A stretch of DNA of 64,000 nucleotides from an uncultured Clostridia bacterium (GTDB taxonomy: Bacteria > Bacillota > Clostridia > Oscillospirales > Ruminococcaceae): positions 62,001 through 126,000 of the forward strand of contig CALXCO010000002.1 of the NCBI GenBank assembly GCA_944386805.1, written 5' to 3'. A program made the position numbers and the translations under genes. How positions within the stretch are numbered: the stretch's first letter is position 1; each line of letters opens with the position of its first letter. A model generated the notes under the pieces. That model had not been told where the DNA came from. It made no database searches and saw only the letters and a list, made by a program, of their open reading frames with translations. Below are positions 18,015 through 26,999 of this stretch, piece after piece.

Positions 18015-19028
18015 TCAGTCTTCTTTTTCCTTAGCAGCTTCTTCCCGCAGCGTTGCCAGTGCCTGAGAGATTGCGTCGTTGACGCCGCCGGAGACAAAAT
18101 CTCTTGCCTGACGGATCGCGTTTTTAAACGCATACCCATTGGAGCTGCCGTGTGCCTTAATGACCGGCAGGGCAGCACCCAGCAGCGGTGCACCGCCGTA
18201 TTCGGTATAATCCATCGACTTTTTAAATGCCTTGATCTTGCCCAGCAGCATCAGTGCTGCAAGCTTGCCGGTGCCGGTAAACATTCCCTTGACCATTTTG
18301 GCAAACATCGAACCGAGTCCTTCGGTCAGTTTGAGGATAATGTTGCCGGTAAAACCATCCGCAACCGCAACATCGACTTCACCTGCCGGAATACCACGTG
18401 CCTCGACGTTGCCGGTAAAGTTGATGGGCGCCTTGGTCAGCAGGGCATACGCTTCTTTTTGCAGATCGCCGCCCTTGGTATCTTCAGCACCAACATTGAC
18501 CAGACCGACTTTCGGTTTTTTCACACCCATGACCTTTTCCATGTAAATGCTGCCCATAATGCCGAAATGCAGCAGCGTTTCCGGTTTACAGTCAAGGTTT
18601 GCGCCGGCGTCCATCAGCAGATAGCAGCCTTTGATGGTCGGGATGACCGTCGCAAGTCCAGCACGTTTGATGCCCTTCAGCCGCTTGATGATAAAGTTTG
18701 CACCGACGACAATCGCACCGGTGCTGCCGCCGCTGACAAAGGCATCTCCTTTGCCTTCCTTGAGCAGCTTAAATGCAACCGCCATCGAGCTTTCCGACTT
18801 GGCCTTGAGCAGGGTTACCGGGTCATCATGCATTGAAATGACATCCGGTGCATGGACGATCTCAATACCATCCAGCGAAATCTGATGTTCCGCCGCAGTT
18901 TTGCGAATTACCTGCTCATCGCCGGTCACAATCAGATCCACTCCGTACTCCTTCACAGCCGCAGCACAGCCTTCCAGCACAGCAAGCGGCGCATTGTCTC
19001 CGCCAAATCCGTCCACAATGATTTTCAT
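18015..19028 (-). CDS. plsX: Phosphate acyltransferase PlsX
   Basis: A 337-residue peripheral membrane enzyme that converts acyl-ACP to acyl-phosphate for phospholipid synthesis. It starts MKIIVDGFGGDNAP, with SGGSTGAIVVGANFI, PTIKGCYLLMDAGANLDC and EVDVAVADGFTGNIILKL as conserved blocks. Full length. In most Firmicutes it sits with rpmF, fabD or acpP, none of which is here. Confidence 0.97.
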   Translation of the reverse strand: MKIIVDGFGGDNAPLAVLEGCAAAVKEYGVDLIVTGDEQVIRKTAAEHQISLDGIEIVHAPDVISMHDDPVTLLKAKSESSMAVAFKLLKEGKGDAFVSGGSTGAIVVGANFIIKRLKGIKRAGLATVIPTIKGCYLLMDAGANLDCKPETLLHFGIMGSIYMEKVMGVKKPKVGLVNVGAEDTKGGDLQKEAYALLTKAPINFTGNVEARGIPAGEVDVAVADGFTGNIILKLTEGLGSMFAKMVKGMFTGTGKLAALMLLGKIKAFKKSMDYTEYGGAPLLGAALPVIKAHGSSNGYAFKNAIRQARDFVSGGVNDAISQALATLREEAAKEKED

Positions 19029-19034
19029 TTCCGG

Positions 19035-20411
19035 TCATCCTTTCTCTACATCTGGCGGCAGCTCTTCCGAAAGGACAGCGCTGTCTTTAAAATGCTCTGT
19101 ATATCCATTTCTTTCCAGTTCAGCTGCAAACGCTCTGATGGCCCGCCGTGCGACCTGTAAATACCGCTCTTTTTTATCCAGAATCCGCTCAGGCAAAGGC
19201 GGCAATATACCCATATTACTGCCCATCGGCTGGAAGTCCGGAACGCTTCTGTCACAGACATGGTCACAAAGTGCCCCGATCATCGTCTCGTGCGGGAAGT
19301 CAAACGGCGTCAGTCCCATCATCCGGCGTGCCAGCGCATGTCCTGCTACCAGTCCGCTCATTGCCGACTCCATGTACCCTTCGACACCGGTCATCTGACC
19401 GGCAAACCACAGCTCTCCGCCATTGAGCAGACGGAAATCTCGTCCCAGCAGCTTGGGGGAATTGAGGAAGGTATTGCGGTGCATGACCCCATACCGGACA
19501 AACTCGGCGTTTGCCAGACCCGGAATCATCGAAAATACCCGCTTCTGTTCACCCCATTTGAGATTGGTCTGGAAGCCGACCAGGTTGTACATCGTCCCCT
19601 GCGCATTTTCCTTTCTCAGCTGAACGACTGCCCACGGACGATGGCCGGTGCGTGGGTCACGCAGTCCCACCGGCTTGAGCGGACCAAAACGGATGGTATC
19701 ATCGCCACGTTTGGCCATAATCTCAATCGGCATACAGCCCTCGTATACTTTCAGGCCGTTGTCAACATCATGTCGGGGTGCACCCTCCGCATGAATCAGC
19801 GCGTCGTAAAATGCCTCGTATTCCTCCCGGTTCATCGGGCAATTGAGGTAATCATCCTCCCCACGTCCATAACGAGACGCGGCAAAAACAATCTCCCGGT
19901 CAATCGAGTCTGCCAACACAATCGGCGCTGCCGCATCAAAGAACGACAGCGAATCCTCACCGGTTTTTTCGCGGATGGCCTCCGCCATCCGGTCGCTGGT
20001 CAGCGGACCGGTCGCAATGACAGCCGGGCAATCAAATGAAAGCCCGGTCACCTCTTCCCGAATCAGATGAATCCGCGGATTTTCTTCGATCATCCGGGTC
20101 GCCATCTGAGAGAACAGCGTCCGGTCAACGGCAAGCGCACCGCCTGCCGCGACCGCCGTTTTCTCAGCTGCCGGTACCAGCATACTGCCCAGCAGCCGCA
20201 TTTCCTCTTTTAACAACCCGGAAGCAGACGCCAGCCGGGAAGCCTTGAGGGAATTGGAGCAGACCAGCTCTGCCAGACCTTCGCTTTTATGCGCCGCAGA
20301 AAACTGAACCGGCTTCTGTTCGTACAAATCGACATTGATTCCATAAGAGGCGATAATCTGAGCCGCCTCACATCCGGCAAGGCCGCCGCCAACTACAATC
20401 GCTTTTTTCAT
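19035..20411 (-). CDS. trmFO: tRNA (uracil-5-)-methyltransferase TrmFO
   Basis: A 458-residue FAD- and folate-dependent enzyme that forms m5U54 in the tRNA T-loop. The FAD-binding GGGLAGCEAA is at about 8-17. Family blocks include LVCSNSLKA, PMNREEYEAFYDAL, FGPLKPVGL and MTGVEGYMESAMSGLVAGH. It lies between topA and plsX; topA-trmFO adjacency is common in Firmicutes. GGGGG precedes the ATG. Confidence 0.97.
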   Translation of the reverse strand: MKKAIVVGGGLAGCEAAQIIASYGINVDLYEQKPVQFSAAHKSEGLAELVCSNSLKASRLASASGLLKEEMRLLGSMLVPAAEKTAVAAGGALAVDRTLFSQMATRMIEENPRIHLIREEVTGLSFDCPAVIATGPLTSDRMAEAIREKTGEDSLSFFDAAAPIVLADSIDREIVFAASRYGRGEDDYLNCPMNREEYEAFYDALIHAEGAPRHDVDNGLKVYEGCMPIEIMAKRGDDTIRFGPLKPVGLRDPRTGHRPWAVVQLRKENAQGTMYNLVGFQTNLKWGEQKRVFSMIPGLANAEFVRYGVMHRNTFLNSPKLLGRDFRLLNGGELWFAGQMTGVEGYMESAMSGLVAGHALARRMMGLTPFDFPHETMIGALCDHVCDRSVPDFQPMGSNMGILPPLPERILDKKERYLQVARRAIRAFAAELERNGYTEHFKDSAVLSEELPPDVEKG

Positions 20412-20422
20412 CGGCAGCCCCC

Positions 20423-22513
20423 TTATTTCTTTTCAACCGGACGTTCATAATCACACGCCGGATTGGAGCAGTAAATTTTTGCGCCTCTGCCAGCCTTTTG
20501 CAGCAGTGTTTTGCCGCACTTGGGGCAGTTTTCCGCAATCGGAGCATCCCAGCTCATAAAATCACATTCGGGATTGTGTTCACAGCCAAAGAACTTCTTG
20601 CCTTTTCTCGACTTCTTTTCAAGGATCTTGCCGCCGCACTTCGGGCAGGCACCGGGTGCTTCAACTGCAATTGTCTTAGTATTCCGGCATTCCGGGAAAC
20701 CGGGACAGGCGAGGAATTTTCCAAACCGTCCGGTTTTAATGACCATCTTCCGTCCGCATTTTTCACAGACAATATCGGTCTCTTCGTCCGGTATCTTCAT
20801 AAAGACGTCCTTCATGTCTTCCTCAGCCTTGGACAGGGTCGTGGAAAAATCGCCGTAGAATTCCTGCAGTGTCTGCACCCACGACTTTTTCCCTTCGCCG
20901 ACCAGGTCGAGGTCAGTCTCCATCTTCGCAGTAAAGCCGGGGTCGACAATCTGCGCAAAATGTCCGGTCATCAGGCTGGTCGTCACTTCGCCCAGCTGGG
21001 TCGGTTTCAGCGACTTGCCTTCCCGCTCAACATATCCACGCGCCAGAATCGTCGAAATAGTAGGCGCATAGGTAGACGGACGGCCGATGCCGTTTTCTTC
21101 CAGCATCTTAATCAGCGATGCTTCGGTATACCGTGCAGGAGGCTGGGTGAAATGCTGATTGCCGCCCAGTTCCAGCAGTTTGAGCAGGTCACCGATTTCC
21201 ATTGCCGGCAACATTCCTTCTTTTTCCTCGTCGGTATCCTTGCCTTCGACATACAGCGTGGTAAAGCCATCGAACTGAACCGAGAAGCCGCTTGCCTTGA
21301 ACAGGCAGCGTCCAGCAGCAATATCCACCGCTACCGTATCATAAACAGCATCTGCCATCTGAGAAGCGATGAAGCGGTCCCAAATCAGCTTATACAGTTT
21401 ATATTGATCGGCAGACAGGTTTTCCTTTACCGATTCAGGCGTCATCTCCGGCATGGTCGGGCGAATCGCCTCATGCGCGTCCTGTGCCCCTGCTCTGGTC
21501 TTGTAGATACGGGGAGATGCGGGCAGGTAATCTTTACCGTACTTTTCCTCAATATAGCTGGAAGCAGCTGCACGCGCCTCATCTGAGATACGCAGCGAGT
21601 CAGTTCTCATATAGGTAATCAGACCGACTGCGCCCAGCTTGGGCAGTTCAACGCCCTCGTACAGCTGCTGAGCAGCCGACATTGTCCGTTTGGACTGGAA
21701 GCCGAGTTTACGGGAAGCCTCCTGTTGCAGCGTCGAAGTGGTAAAAGGCGGTGCAGGAGAACGCTTACGGGTTCCCTTTTTAAGGCCGCTTACCTGATAC
21801 TGCGCGCCTTTCAGCATTTCCAGCACCTGATCGGTCTGTTCCTTATTGGAAAGCTCGACCTTTTTGCCGTCGATTCCGTAAAAACGCGCGACAAACCCTT
21901 TACGGGATTTTGAAGACTGAGGGTTAAGTTTTGCCTCAATCGTCCAGTATTCTTCCGGCACAAACGCCCGGATTTCATTTTCGCGGTCAACGATCATCCG
22001 AACAGTAACCGACTGGACACGGCCTGCACTCAGGCCGGGATGGACCTTTTTCCACAGGAACGGGGACAGCTTATAACCGACAATCCGATCGAGAATTCTT
22101 CTGGCCTGCTGGGCATTGACCAGGTCCATATCCAGACTTCTTGGGTGTGCCATTCCATCTTTGACACCAGTTTTGGTGATCTCATTAAAGGTCACGCGGT
22201 TTTTATCCGCGACATCCAGTTTCAGGATATTGGCCAGATGCCAGGAAATTGCTTCTCCCTCACGGTCAGGGTCAGTTGCCAGATAGACTTTATCCGCCTT
22301 TTTGGCGGCAGCCTGCAAACCTTTGATGGTATCTGACTGTTTGCGGATATTCAGATATTTCGGGGTAAAATCATGCTCCACATCCACACCGAGGGTACTT
22401 TTGGGAAGATCCCGTACATGTCCCATCGACGCCATGACCTCATAATTTTTCCCCAGATATTTTTTAATGGTTTTCGCCTTTGCCGGCGACTCTACAATAA
22501 CAAGCTTACTCAT
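20423..22513 (-). CDS. topA: DNA topoisomerase I
   Basis: A 696-residue type IA topoisomerase that relaxes negative supercoils. It starts MSKLVIVESPAKAKTI (TOPRIM) and has TDPDREGEAISWHL; the active-site Tyr is in GLITYMRTDSLRIS at about residue 300. Three C-terminal zinc ribbons are intact, each a CxxC followed by a second CxnC pair, the last ending CSNPACDYE. The ATG at 22513 was chosen over a start 51 codons upstream because only the former has AAAGGAAAG upstream and matches the family N-terminus. Confidence 0.98.
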   Translation of the reverse strand: MSKLVIVESPAKAKTIKKYLGKNYEVMASMGHVRDLPKSTLGVDVEHDFTPKYLNIRKQSDTIKGLQAAAKKADKVYLATDPDREGEAISWHLANILKLDVADKNRVTFNEITKTGVKDGMAHPRSLDMDLVNAQQARRILDRIVGYKLSPFLWKKVHPGLSAGRVQSVTVRMIVDRENEIRAFVPEEYWTIEAKLNPQSSKSRKGFVARFYGIDGKKVELSNKEQTDQVLEMLKGAQYQVSGLKKGTRKRSPAPPFTTSTLQQEASRKLGFQSKRTMSAAQQLYEGVELPKLGAVGLITYMRTDSLRISDEARAAASSYIEEKYGKDYLPASPRIYKTRAGAQDAHEAIRPTMPEMTPESVKENLSADQYKLYKLIWDRFIASQMADAVYDTVAVDIAAGRCLFKASGFSVQFDGFTTLYVEGKDTDEEKEGMLPAMEIGDLLKLLELGGNQHFTQPPARYTEASLIKMLEENGIGRPSTYAPTISTILARGYVEREGKSLKPTQLGEVTTSLMTGHFAQIVDPGFTAKMETDLDLVGEGKKSWVQTLQEFYGDFSTTLSKAEEDMKDVFMKIPDEETDIVCEKCGRKMVIKTGRFGKFLACPGFPECRNTKTIAVEAPGACPKCGGKILEKKSRKGKKFFGCEHNPECDFMSWDAPIAENCPKCGKTLLQKAGRGAKIYCSNPACDYERPVEKK

Positions 22514-22582
22514 CGGGGCTATCTTTCCTTTCAACCTTTTCCTATTTCCCAAAAGAAAAGGAAGCTTCTTTCTCCAATTCAG

Positions 22583-22659
22583 CCGCTGTTCTATACAGCG
22601 GGCGCGCAACAAAAACCTCTGCGCGGAAAAATGGACCGGCAGACCTCCCGGCCGGGTCC
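22583..22659 (-). terminator. Hairpin cluster between dprA and topA
   Basis: The 210-base gap holds a stem at 22633-22659 (GGACC-CGGC with GCCGGTCC, one bulge) followed on the minus strand by ATTTTT, which looks like a terminator. A second perfect stem CCGCTGT/ACAGCGG lies at 22583-22601. I see no good promoter after them, so read-through into topA is likely. Confidence 0.5.
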
Positions 22660-22723
22660 GATCCACTTTCCCCCACAGAAAATCCTGCTGTGAGGAGGGA
22701 CAAACTGACGTTGTCCCGTGTCA

Positions 22724-23980
22724 TCAGGTCAGTTTATACCGCTGACCACTCAATGCTTCGATGATACCATCCATTTCCATATCCGTCAACACCTGCAGCA
22801 GCTGGCTGGTCGACAGCCCAGACTGTGTTTTCAGGTCATCGATCATTCTCGGCTCGTCGCTTAGCAGTGCAAGGATCGTCCGCCGGGGGTCATCTTCCGG
22901 ATAATTCATCAGATCAACCGGCTTTGCGGCTGGCTTTTGTTCTTCAGACTTTTTATCAGTTTTTGTCCGGGAGGACGCAGTTTTTTTCTTTTCGCCTGCC
23001 GGTTTAGACGCTGACTTTTTCTTCGGTGCCGGAATATCAGCGCTTTCCTCTGCAAGTTTGAAAAGATACATCTGATGGTTGAACACGTCCGGCTTCAACG
23101 TCTTACGATAGATGTCCGAATAAAACGACGCAATATCATATCCGGACAACGCCATTTTCGCACCGTCCCGGATAAATGGTGCGACCCCCATACAGGCTGG
23201 TTCACTGATATTACAGGGAGGAATGCAGAATATCTCCTTTCCCTGATCGACTGCCGCTTCTGCCGTAATAATTGCACCGCTGCGCATCGGAACCTGTCCC
23301 AGCAGCACACAGTCTGCGAGACCAGCAATCAACCGGTTGCGTGCCTGAAAATAACCGCGGAAATTTCTGGTTCCAGGCGGCAGTTCGGTCACCAGTGCGC
23401 CGCCGCGTGAGAGAATCTCTTTTTTGAGTTCTCTGCTTTTGGCAGGATAATCCACGTCACTTCCACAGGCAAGGACGCCTATGGTCGGACCGCCGCCTGC
23501 CATACACCCAAGATGGGCATAGGTATCATTTCCGACCGCGCAACCGCTGACAATCACAGCACCGGCCAGCGCCAGCTGATAACAGATATTGCCCATTTCG
23601 GCGTTATAATAATCAATCGACTGCCGTGAGCCGACCGCAGCAACTGACAGAGACTCTTTCAGGCAGCTGATCGAGCCCTGCACATAAATCACAACAGGCG
23701 GGCAGAAAATATGCAGCAGGCTTTCGGGATATTCCTCATCATCCATCGTAATGACCTTGATTCCCAGCTTTTCGCACCGGTCAAGAATCATCTGTGCCCG
23801 TTCAAGGGAAACGGTCGTGACTGCACGCATATCATTCTGATTTAAAAATGGATAAGCGGTTTTTTCGTTATAAAAAGTTTCAGGATCGGTTTGATCCAGC
23901 AGCTTGATCACCTTTGGACTGGGAGTAGAGAAACACTGTGTCAGCCAAACCCAATACAGTGTTTTATTTCCGTCGTACAT
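22724..23980 (-). CDS. dprA: DNA processing protein DprA
   Basis: A 418-residue protein that loads RecA onto incoming single-stranded DNA during transformation. The Rossmann core has VAAVGSRQSIDYYN, VSGCAVGNDTYAHLG, GVLACGSDVDYPAKS, FRGYFQARNRLIAGL and GSAIITAEAAVDQGKEIF-like residues. A Lys/Ala/Pro-rich linker (about residues 305-345) leads to a C-terminal winged-helix segment (PRMIDDLKTQSGLSTSQLLQ). SGCAVG replaces the usual SGxAxGID, a mild divergence. No other competence gene is in the window. Confidence 0.93.
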   Translation of the reverse strand: MYDGNKTLYWVWLTQCFSTPSPKVIKLLDQTDPETFYNEKTAYPFLNQNDMRAVTTVSLERAQMILDRCEKLGIKVITMDDEEYPESLLHIFCPPVVIYVQGSISCLKESLSVAAVGSRQSIDYYNAEMGNICYQLALAGAVIVSGCAVGNDTYAHLGCMAGGGPTIGVLACGSDVDYPAKSRELKKEILSRGGALVTELPPGTRNFRGYFQARNRLIAGLADCVLLGQVPMRSGAIITAEAAVDQGKEIFCIPPCNISEPACMGVAPFIRDGAKMALSGYDIASFYSDIYRKTLKPDVFNHQMYLFKLAEESADIPAPKKKSASKPAGEKKKTASSRTKTDKKSEEQKPAAKPVDLMNYPEDDPRRTILALLSDEPRMIDDLKTQSGLSTSQLLQVLTDMEMDGIIEALSGQRYKLT

Positions 23981-24027
23981 TGAGCGACACTCCTTTTGTT
24001 ATATTTTGGCGGTCCGCCAATAAAAGG

Positions 24028-24489
24028 TTACTGCTGATAAATCATCTGTTCGACCGTCCAGCCCAACAAAACATTTTTAAGATCTGCCGCATAATTTTTC
24101 GCCTTCGGGAGTGAATGGTCCAGATAGTTTCCACATTCCCAGCGCTTGGAACCGGGAATTTCTCCGGTAAAGTCGAGTATAAAATCACAGGTCTGCCGGA
24201 CAAGATCCAGTGCCTGCTGTCTGGACATCGTATCTCTGGTAATAAAGTAAAAACCGGTCCGGCAGCCCATCGGGCCGACATAGATAATCTGATCGGAAAA
24301 GTCCGAATTGCGCACATAGGTTGCAAACAGATGCTCAAATGTATGCAGTCCGTCGTTTTCCAGATAAACGCCGCCATTGGGCGTAACCATCCGAATATCA
24401 TAGGTGATGCAGTCGCCGTCTATTCTGGAGACATACATTCCTTTGGTCAGCTTATCGTGATTTACCTGAAAGCTTTTGATCGTCTTCAT
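24028..24489 (-). CDS. luxS: S-ribosylhomocysteine lyase LuxS
   Basis: A 153-residue metalloenzyme that yields homocysteine and the autoinducer-2 precursor. Zinc ligands are HTFEH (about 49-53) and the Cys of ECGNYLDHSLP. The GPMGCRTGFYF block is typical. The ATG at 24489 is preferred because AAGAAG lies seven bases upstream. An AI-2E family protein is encoded 8 kb away, but this family is mostly ion antiporters and should not be taken as the AI-2 exporter. Confidence 0.96.
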   Translation of the reverse strand: MKTIKSFQVNHDKLTKGMYVSRIDGDCITYDIRMVTPNGGVYLENDGLHTFEHLFATYVRNSDFSDQIIYVGPMGCRTGFYFITRDTMSRQQALDLVRQTCDFILDFTGEIPGSKRWECGNYLDHSLPKAKNYAADLKNVLLGWTVEQMIYQQ

Positions 24490-24514
24490 CAACATTCTTC
24501 TTTCTAAAAAACTG

Positions 24515-25294
24515 TTATGGCTGACGGCTCATTTCCCACATTAAAATCGTAGCCGCCATCGCCGCATTAAATGATTCTGCCCTTCCGGTCATCGGGATGG
24601 TGACCCTGTTCCCGCAGAGCGCGACCTGTTCAGCTGACAGCCCATTCCCCTCGTTGCCGATCATCATCACACTTCCGGCAGGGAACCTGATTCCGGTAAT
24701 GCCGGGCGCATCCGCATCCACCACCGATGCATAAAAAGTGAGGTCCTTCTGATGCTGCCGGATAAAGTTCTGCATATCCGTCACCAGCAGCGGCATTCTG
24801 AACAGAGAACCCATTGCAGCCCGGACCGTCTTCAGATTATACAAATCACAGCATCCCTCACTGAGGATAACGCCGTCAAATCCCAGTGCATCCGCCGTTC
24901 GAATCATCGTTCCGACATTGCCTGGGTCCTGCAAATCCCACAGTCCCAGATATCGTCCTTTTTTGTCAAAATCCGGACAATGTTCAGGAATCCGGCAGAC
25001 CGCACAGACACCCTGCGGCGTTTTGGACTGAAACAGCCGGGATGCAGCGGCATCTGTGACCAGAAATGTTTTCCCGGACAGTTCTTCCAGAACAGCCAGC
25101 TGGCTTTTTCCGCTGTCGAGACAGTCGCGGGTGATGTAGACACTTTCAATCTCAATACCGCTGCGAACCGCCTCCTCCAGCAGCTTAACGCCTTCCAGCA
25201 CAAAAAGTCCGGCGCGGACTCTTGCCTTTTTCTGGGATGAAAGCCGGACACAATCCCGAATACGGGGATTATCCTTTGATGCAATTATATCCAA
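24515..25294 (-). CDS. TrmH family RNA methyltransferase
   Basis: A SPOUT methyltransferase of about 259 residues that probably 2'-O-methylates rRNA or tRNA. It has an N-terminal substrate-binding domain (FVLEGVKLLEEA), then the knot motifs LWDLQDPGNVGTMIRTADA, MMIGNEGNGLS and VTIPMTGRAESFNAAMAATI. The start is probably TTG at 25294, six bases after a GGGGGG site; another TTG six codons upstream (25312) is also possible. It is the first gene of the long run, behind the promoter at 25349-25377. Confidence 0.92.
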   Translation of the reverse strand: MDIIASKDNPRIRDCVRLSSQKKARVRAGLFVLEGVKLLEEAVRSGIEIESVYITRDCLDSGKSQLAVLEELSGKTFLVTDAAASRLFQSKTPQGVCAVCRIPEHCPDFDKKGRYLGLWDLQDPGNVGTMIRTADALGFDGVILSEGCCDLYNLKTVRAAMGSLFRMPLLVTDMQNFIRQHQKDLTFYASVVDADAPGITGIRFPAGSVMMIGNEGNGLSAEQVALCGNRVTIPMTGRAESFNAAMAATILMWEMSRQP

Positions 25295-25348
25295 AATATC
25301 CCCCCTGCCCAAACGCCGGCTTCCGGCGAAAAAAATTTATACACCGTT

Positions 25349-25377
25349 ATTATCGCACGAAACACGAATTCTGTAAA
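25349..25377 (-). promoter_or_regulatory. Promoter of the trmH-luxS-dprA run
   Basis: On the minus strand TTTACA (25372-25377) and GATAAT (25349-25354) are 17 bases apart. It lies directly behind the rplT terminators and about 55 bases before the probable trmH start. Confidence 0.7.
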
Positions 25378-25397
25378 CAGGAAAATGTAAAAAAAAT

Positions 25398-25420
25398 GGC
25401 GGCTGTCCCTTCTCAGCCGC
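25398..25420 (-). terminator. Second terminator after rplT
   Basis: GCGGCTG and CAGCCGC form a 7-base stem followed on the minus strand by CATTTTTTTTAC. It backs up the terminator at 25438-25461. Confidence 0.85.
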
Positions 25421-25437
25421 AAAACTGCAAAAGAAAA

Positions 25438-25461
25438 CGCCCGGGTCTTCCGACCTGGGCG
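25438..25461 (-). terminator. First terminator after rplT
   Basis: CGCCCAGGTC and GACCCGGGCG form a stem with one wobble, followed on the minus strand by TTTTCTTTTG. It starts 13 bases after the rplT stop codon. Confidence 0.88.
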
Positions 25462-25474
25462 CGACTTCAGTCAA

Positions 25475-25828
25475 TTACAGGGCAGCTTTTGCCTTCTCGC
25501 ACAGAGAGGTGAAAGCAGCAGCATCATGGATAGCGATCTCAGACAGCATCTTTCTGTTGAGGGAGATGCCGGCTTTCTTCAGGCCGTTCATGAAAGTGGA
25601 GTAGTTCATGCCGTTTGCTTTGCAGCCGGCAGAGATTCTGGTGATCCACAGTCTTCTGAAATCACGTTTTTTAGCCTTACGGCCGACGTAAGCCTTCTGG
25701 CCGGATTTGAAGACAGCTTCTTTAGCGGTTTTGAACAGTTTGCTCTTAGCGCCCCAGTAACCTTTAGCGAGTTTCAGAGTTTTATTTCTTCTTTTGCGCG
25801 TCATCATAGCGCCCTTTACACGAGCCAT
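25475..25828 (-). CDS. rplT: 50S ribosomal protein L20
   Basis: A 117-residue protein that starts [25 protein letters not shown] after Met and has the [19 protein letters not shown] block of L20. In Firmicutes L20 represses its own operon through the infC leader, which fits the leader seen upstream here. It is the last gene of infC-rpmI-rplT. Confidence 0.98.
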   Translation of the reverse strand: MARVKGAMMTRKRRNKTLKLAKGYWGAKSKLFKTAKEAVFKSGQKAYVGRKAKKRDFRRLWITRISAGCKANGMNYSTFMNGLKKAGISLNRKMLSEIAIHDAAAFTSLCEKAKAAL

Positions 25829-25867
25829 TCTATTGTACCTCCAGATTCGTAATCAGTCAGTTGTGGT

Positions 25868-26065
25868 TTAGTCGTAGGGAAGCAGGGTCTTTACAGCTGC
25901 CATGCAGGTCTTGTGAGCATAAGCAGTGTTGCGCAGCTGACGTTTCCGCTTGGCGGATTTCTTGGTCAGGATGTGACGTTTGTTCATATGAGCGCATTTT
26001 ACCTTACCGGATGCGGTCAGTGCAAAACGTTTTTTCGTTGCGCTGTGAGTTTTGATCTTCGGCAT
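25868..26065 (-). CDS. rpmI: 50S ribosomal protein L35
   Basis: A 65-residue basic protein, [20 protein letters not shown] through [18 protein letters not shown], the standard L35 sequence and length. AGGAGG precedes the ATG. Middle gene of infC-rpmI-rplT. Confidence 0.98.
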   Translation of the reverse strand: MPKIKTHSATKKRFALTASGKVKCAHMNKRHILTKKSAKRKRQLRNTAYAHKTCMAAVKTLLPYD

Positions 26066-26118
26066 ATCAATAGTCCTCCTTGTGGGTCATTTGCCCTGTA
26101 TGACGGAACACCGTCGTA

Positions 26119-26637
26119 TTATCTGGCAGGCTTCGGGGAGATGAACATGGCCATGCTGCGGCCTTCCATCTTGGCAGGCTTGTCAATGACACCGGCTTCT
26201 CCGACCGAATCCTTGAAGCGGTCAAGCAGTTCCCTGCCGAGTTCGGTGTGCGCCATCTCTCTGCCGCGGAAACGAACCGAAACCTTCACCTTGTCGCCGC
26301 CCTGCAAAAATCTGACGGCCTGATTGACTTTGGTTTCAAAGTCGTGGGTATCGATATTCATCGACATCCGCACTTCCTTGATATCAACCGTCTTCTGATT
26401 CTTTCTTGCTTCCTTTTCACGTTTTGCCTGTTCATAGCGGTATTTACCGTAGTCCATAATCCGGCAAACGTTGGGAGTGGCCTGAGGCGCAATGTCTACA
26501 AGGTCAAGACCCTTTTCGGCTGCAATCTGAAGAGCCTGTCTGGTGGGCATAATGCCAAGCTGGCTTCCGTCAGCATCAATGACGCGGACTTCCTTTTCAC
26601 GGATTTCCTCATTGATATACAAGTCTTTTTTGCTAAT
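26119..26637 (-). CDS. infC: Translation initiation factor IF-3 (AUU start)
   Basis: A 172-residue factor that keeps subunits apart and checks initiator tRNA. The mature sequence begins at the ATT codon at 26635-26637 (then SKKDLYINEEIR), with GGAGG about ten bases upstream. Any upstream ATG would place start and coding region inside the structured leader and terminator, so ATT is the clear start; AUU starts on infC are known to allow autoregulation by IF-3 discrimination. Family blocks are VDIAPQATPNVCRIMDYGKY, EVRMSMNIDTHDFETKV and VSVRFRGREMAH. Confidence 0.97.
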   Translation of the reverse strand: MSKKDLYINEEIREKEVRVIDADGSQLGIMPTRQALQIAAEKGLDLVDIAPQATPNVCRIMDYGKYRYEQAKREKEARKNQKTVDIKEVRMSMNIDTHDFETKVNQAVRFLQGGDKVKVSVRFRGREMAHTELGRELLDRFKDSVGEAGVIDKPAKMEGRSMAMFISPKPAR

Positions 26638-26690
26638 GGTAAAGCACCTCCGATACCTGTCGTAAGCAATAAATTTTGGACAACAAAAAA

Positions 26691-26718
26691 GCACGGACGC
26701 AATCCGAAACGCCCGCAC
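26691..26718 (-). terminator. Attenuator terminator in the infC leader
   Basis: On the minus strand GTGCGGGCG and CGTCCGTGC form a 9-base stem with some G-U pairs, followed by TTTTTTGTTG. It lies between the promoter (26829-26857) and the infC start, about 55 bases before the start codon, so it must be a regulated terminator of the infC-rpmI-rplT leader (L20-leader type by position). Confidence 0.8.
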
Positions 26719-26822
26719 CTGAACCACAGCCTTTCCACAAAAGAAGACCGTTTATCTCAAGATATTGACCCATCTAACACGAAAGCGAAGGGTGAGAACC
26801 GAGCGTTCTGCTTTATTGTTGC
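26719..26822 (-). ncRNA. 5' part of the infC leader RNA (L20-leader-like)
   Basis: About 100 bases of untranslated leader between the promoter and the terminator stem. By position it corresponds to the L20 leader of Firmicutes, in which L20 binding favours termination. I could not trace the consensus base by base, so the assignment rests on context plus the attenuator. Confidence 0.6.
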
Positions 26823-26828
26823 CTAATT

Positions 26829-26857
26829 AGTATAGCACAGTGAAACTGATCTGTCAA
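26829..26857 (-). promoter_or_regulatory. Strong promoter of infC-rpmI-rplT
   Basis: On the minus strand TTGACA (26852-26857) and TATACT (26829-26834) are separated by exactly 17 bases; the base-perfect -35 and near-perfect -10 fit a growth-rate-controlled ribosomal operon. Confidence 0.9.
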
Positions 26858-26959
26858 GCACAAAAAATCAAAAATTCTTCCGATAAAATCTGCCTGTTTC
26901 TGCTTCCTTTTTATACACTTTTCATTGTGCTGCCTTTCCGCCATGATGGCCGGGAAGAT

Positions 26960-26994
26960 AAAACGCCCTCTGCCAGCAAGGCGGAGAGCGTTTT
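26960..26994 (-). terminator. Terminator after the YesL-like gene
   Basis: AAAACGC-CTC and GAG-GCGTTTT arms enclose a GGC/GCC inner stem, giving an imperfect hairpin flanked by A and T runs. It sits five bases past the stop codon at 27000. Confidence 0.8.
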
Positions 26995-26999
26995 CCCAT

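Noticed and set aside
24006..24020. A terminator between luxS and dprA
   Set aside because: TTGGCG/CGCCAA makes a short stem, but no U-run follows on the minus strand.
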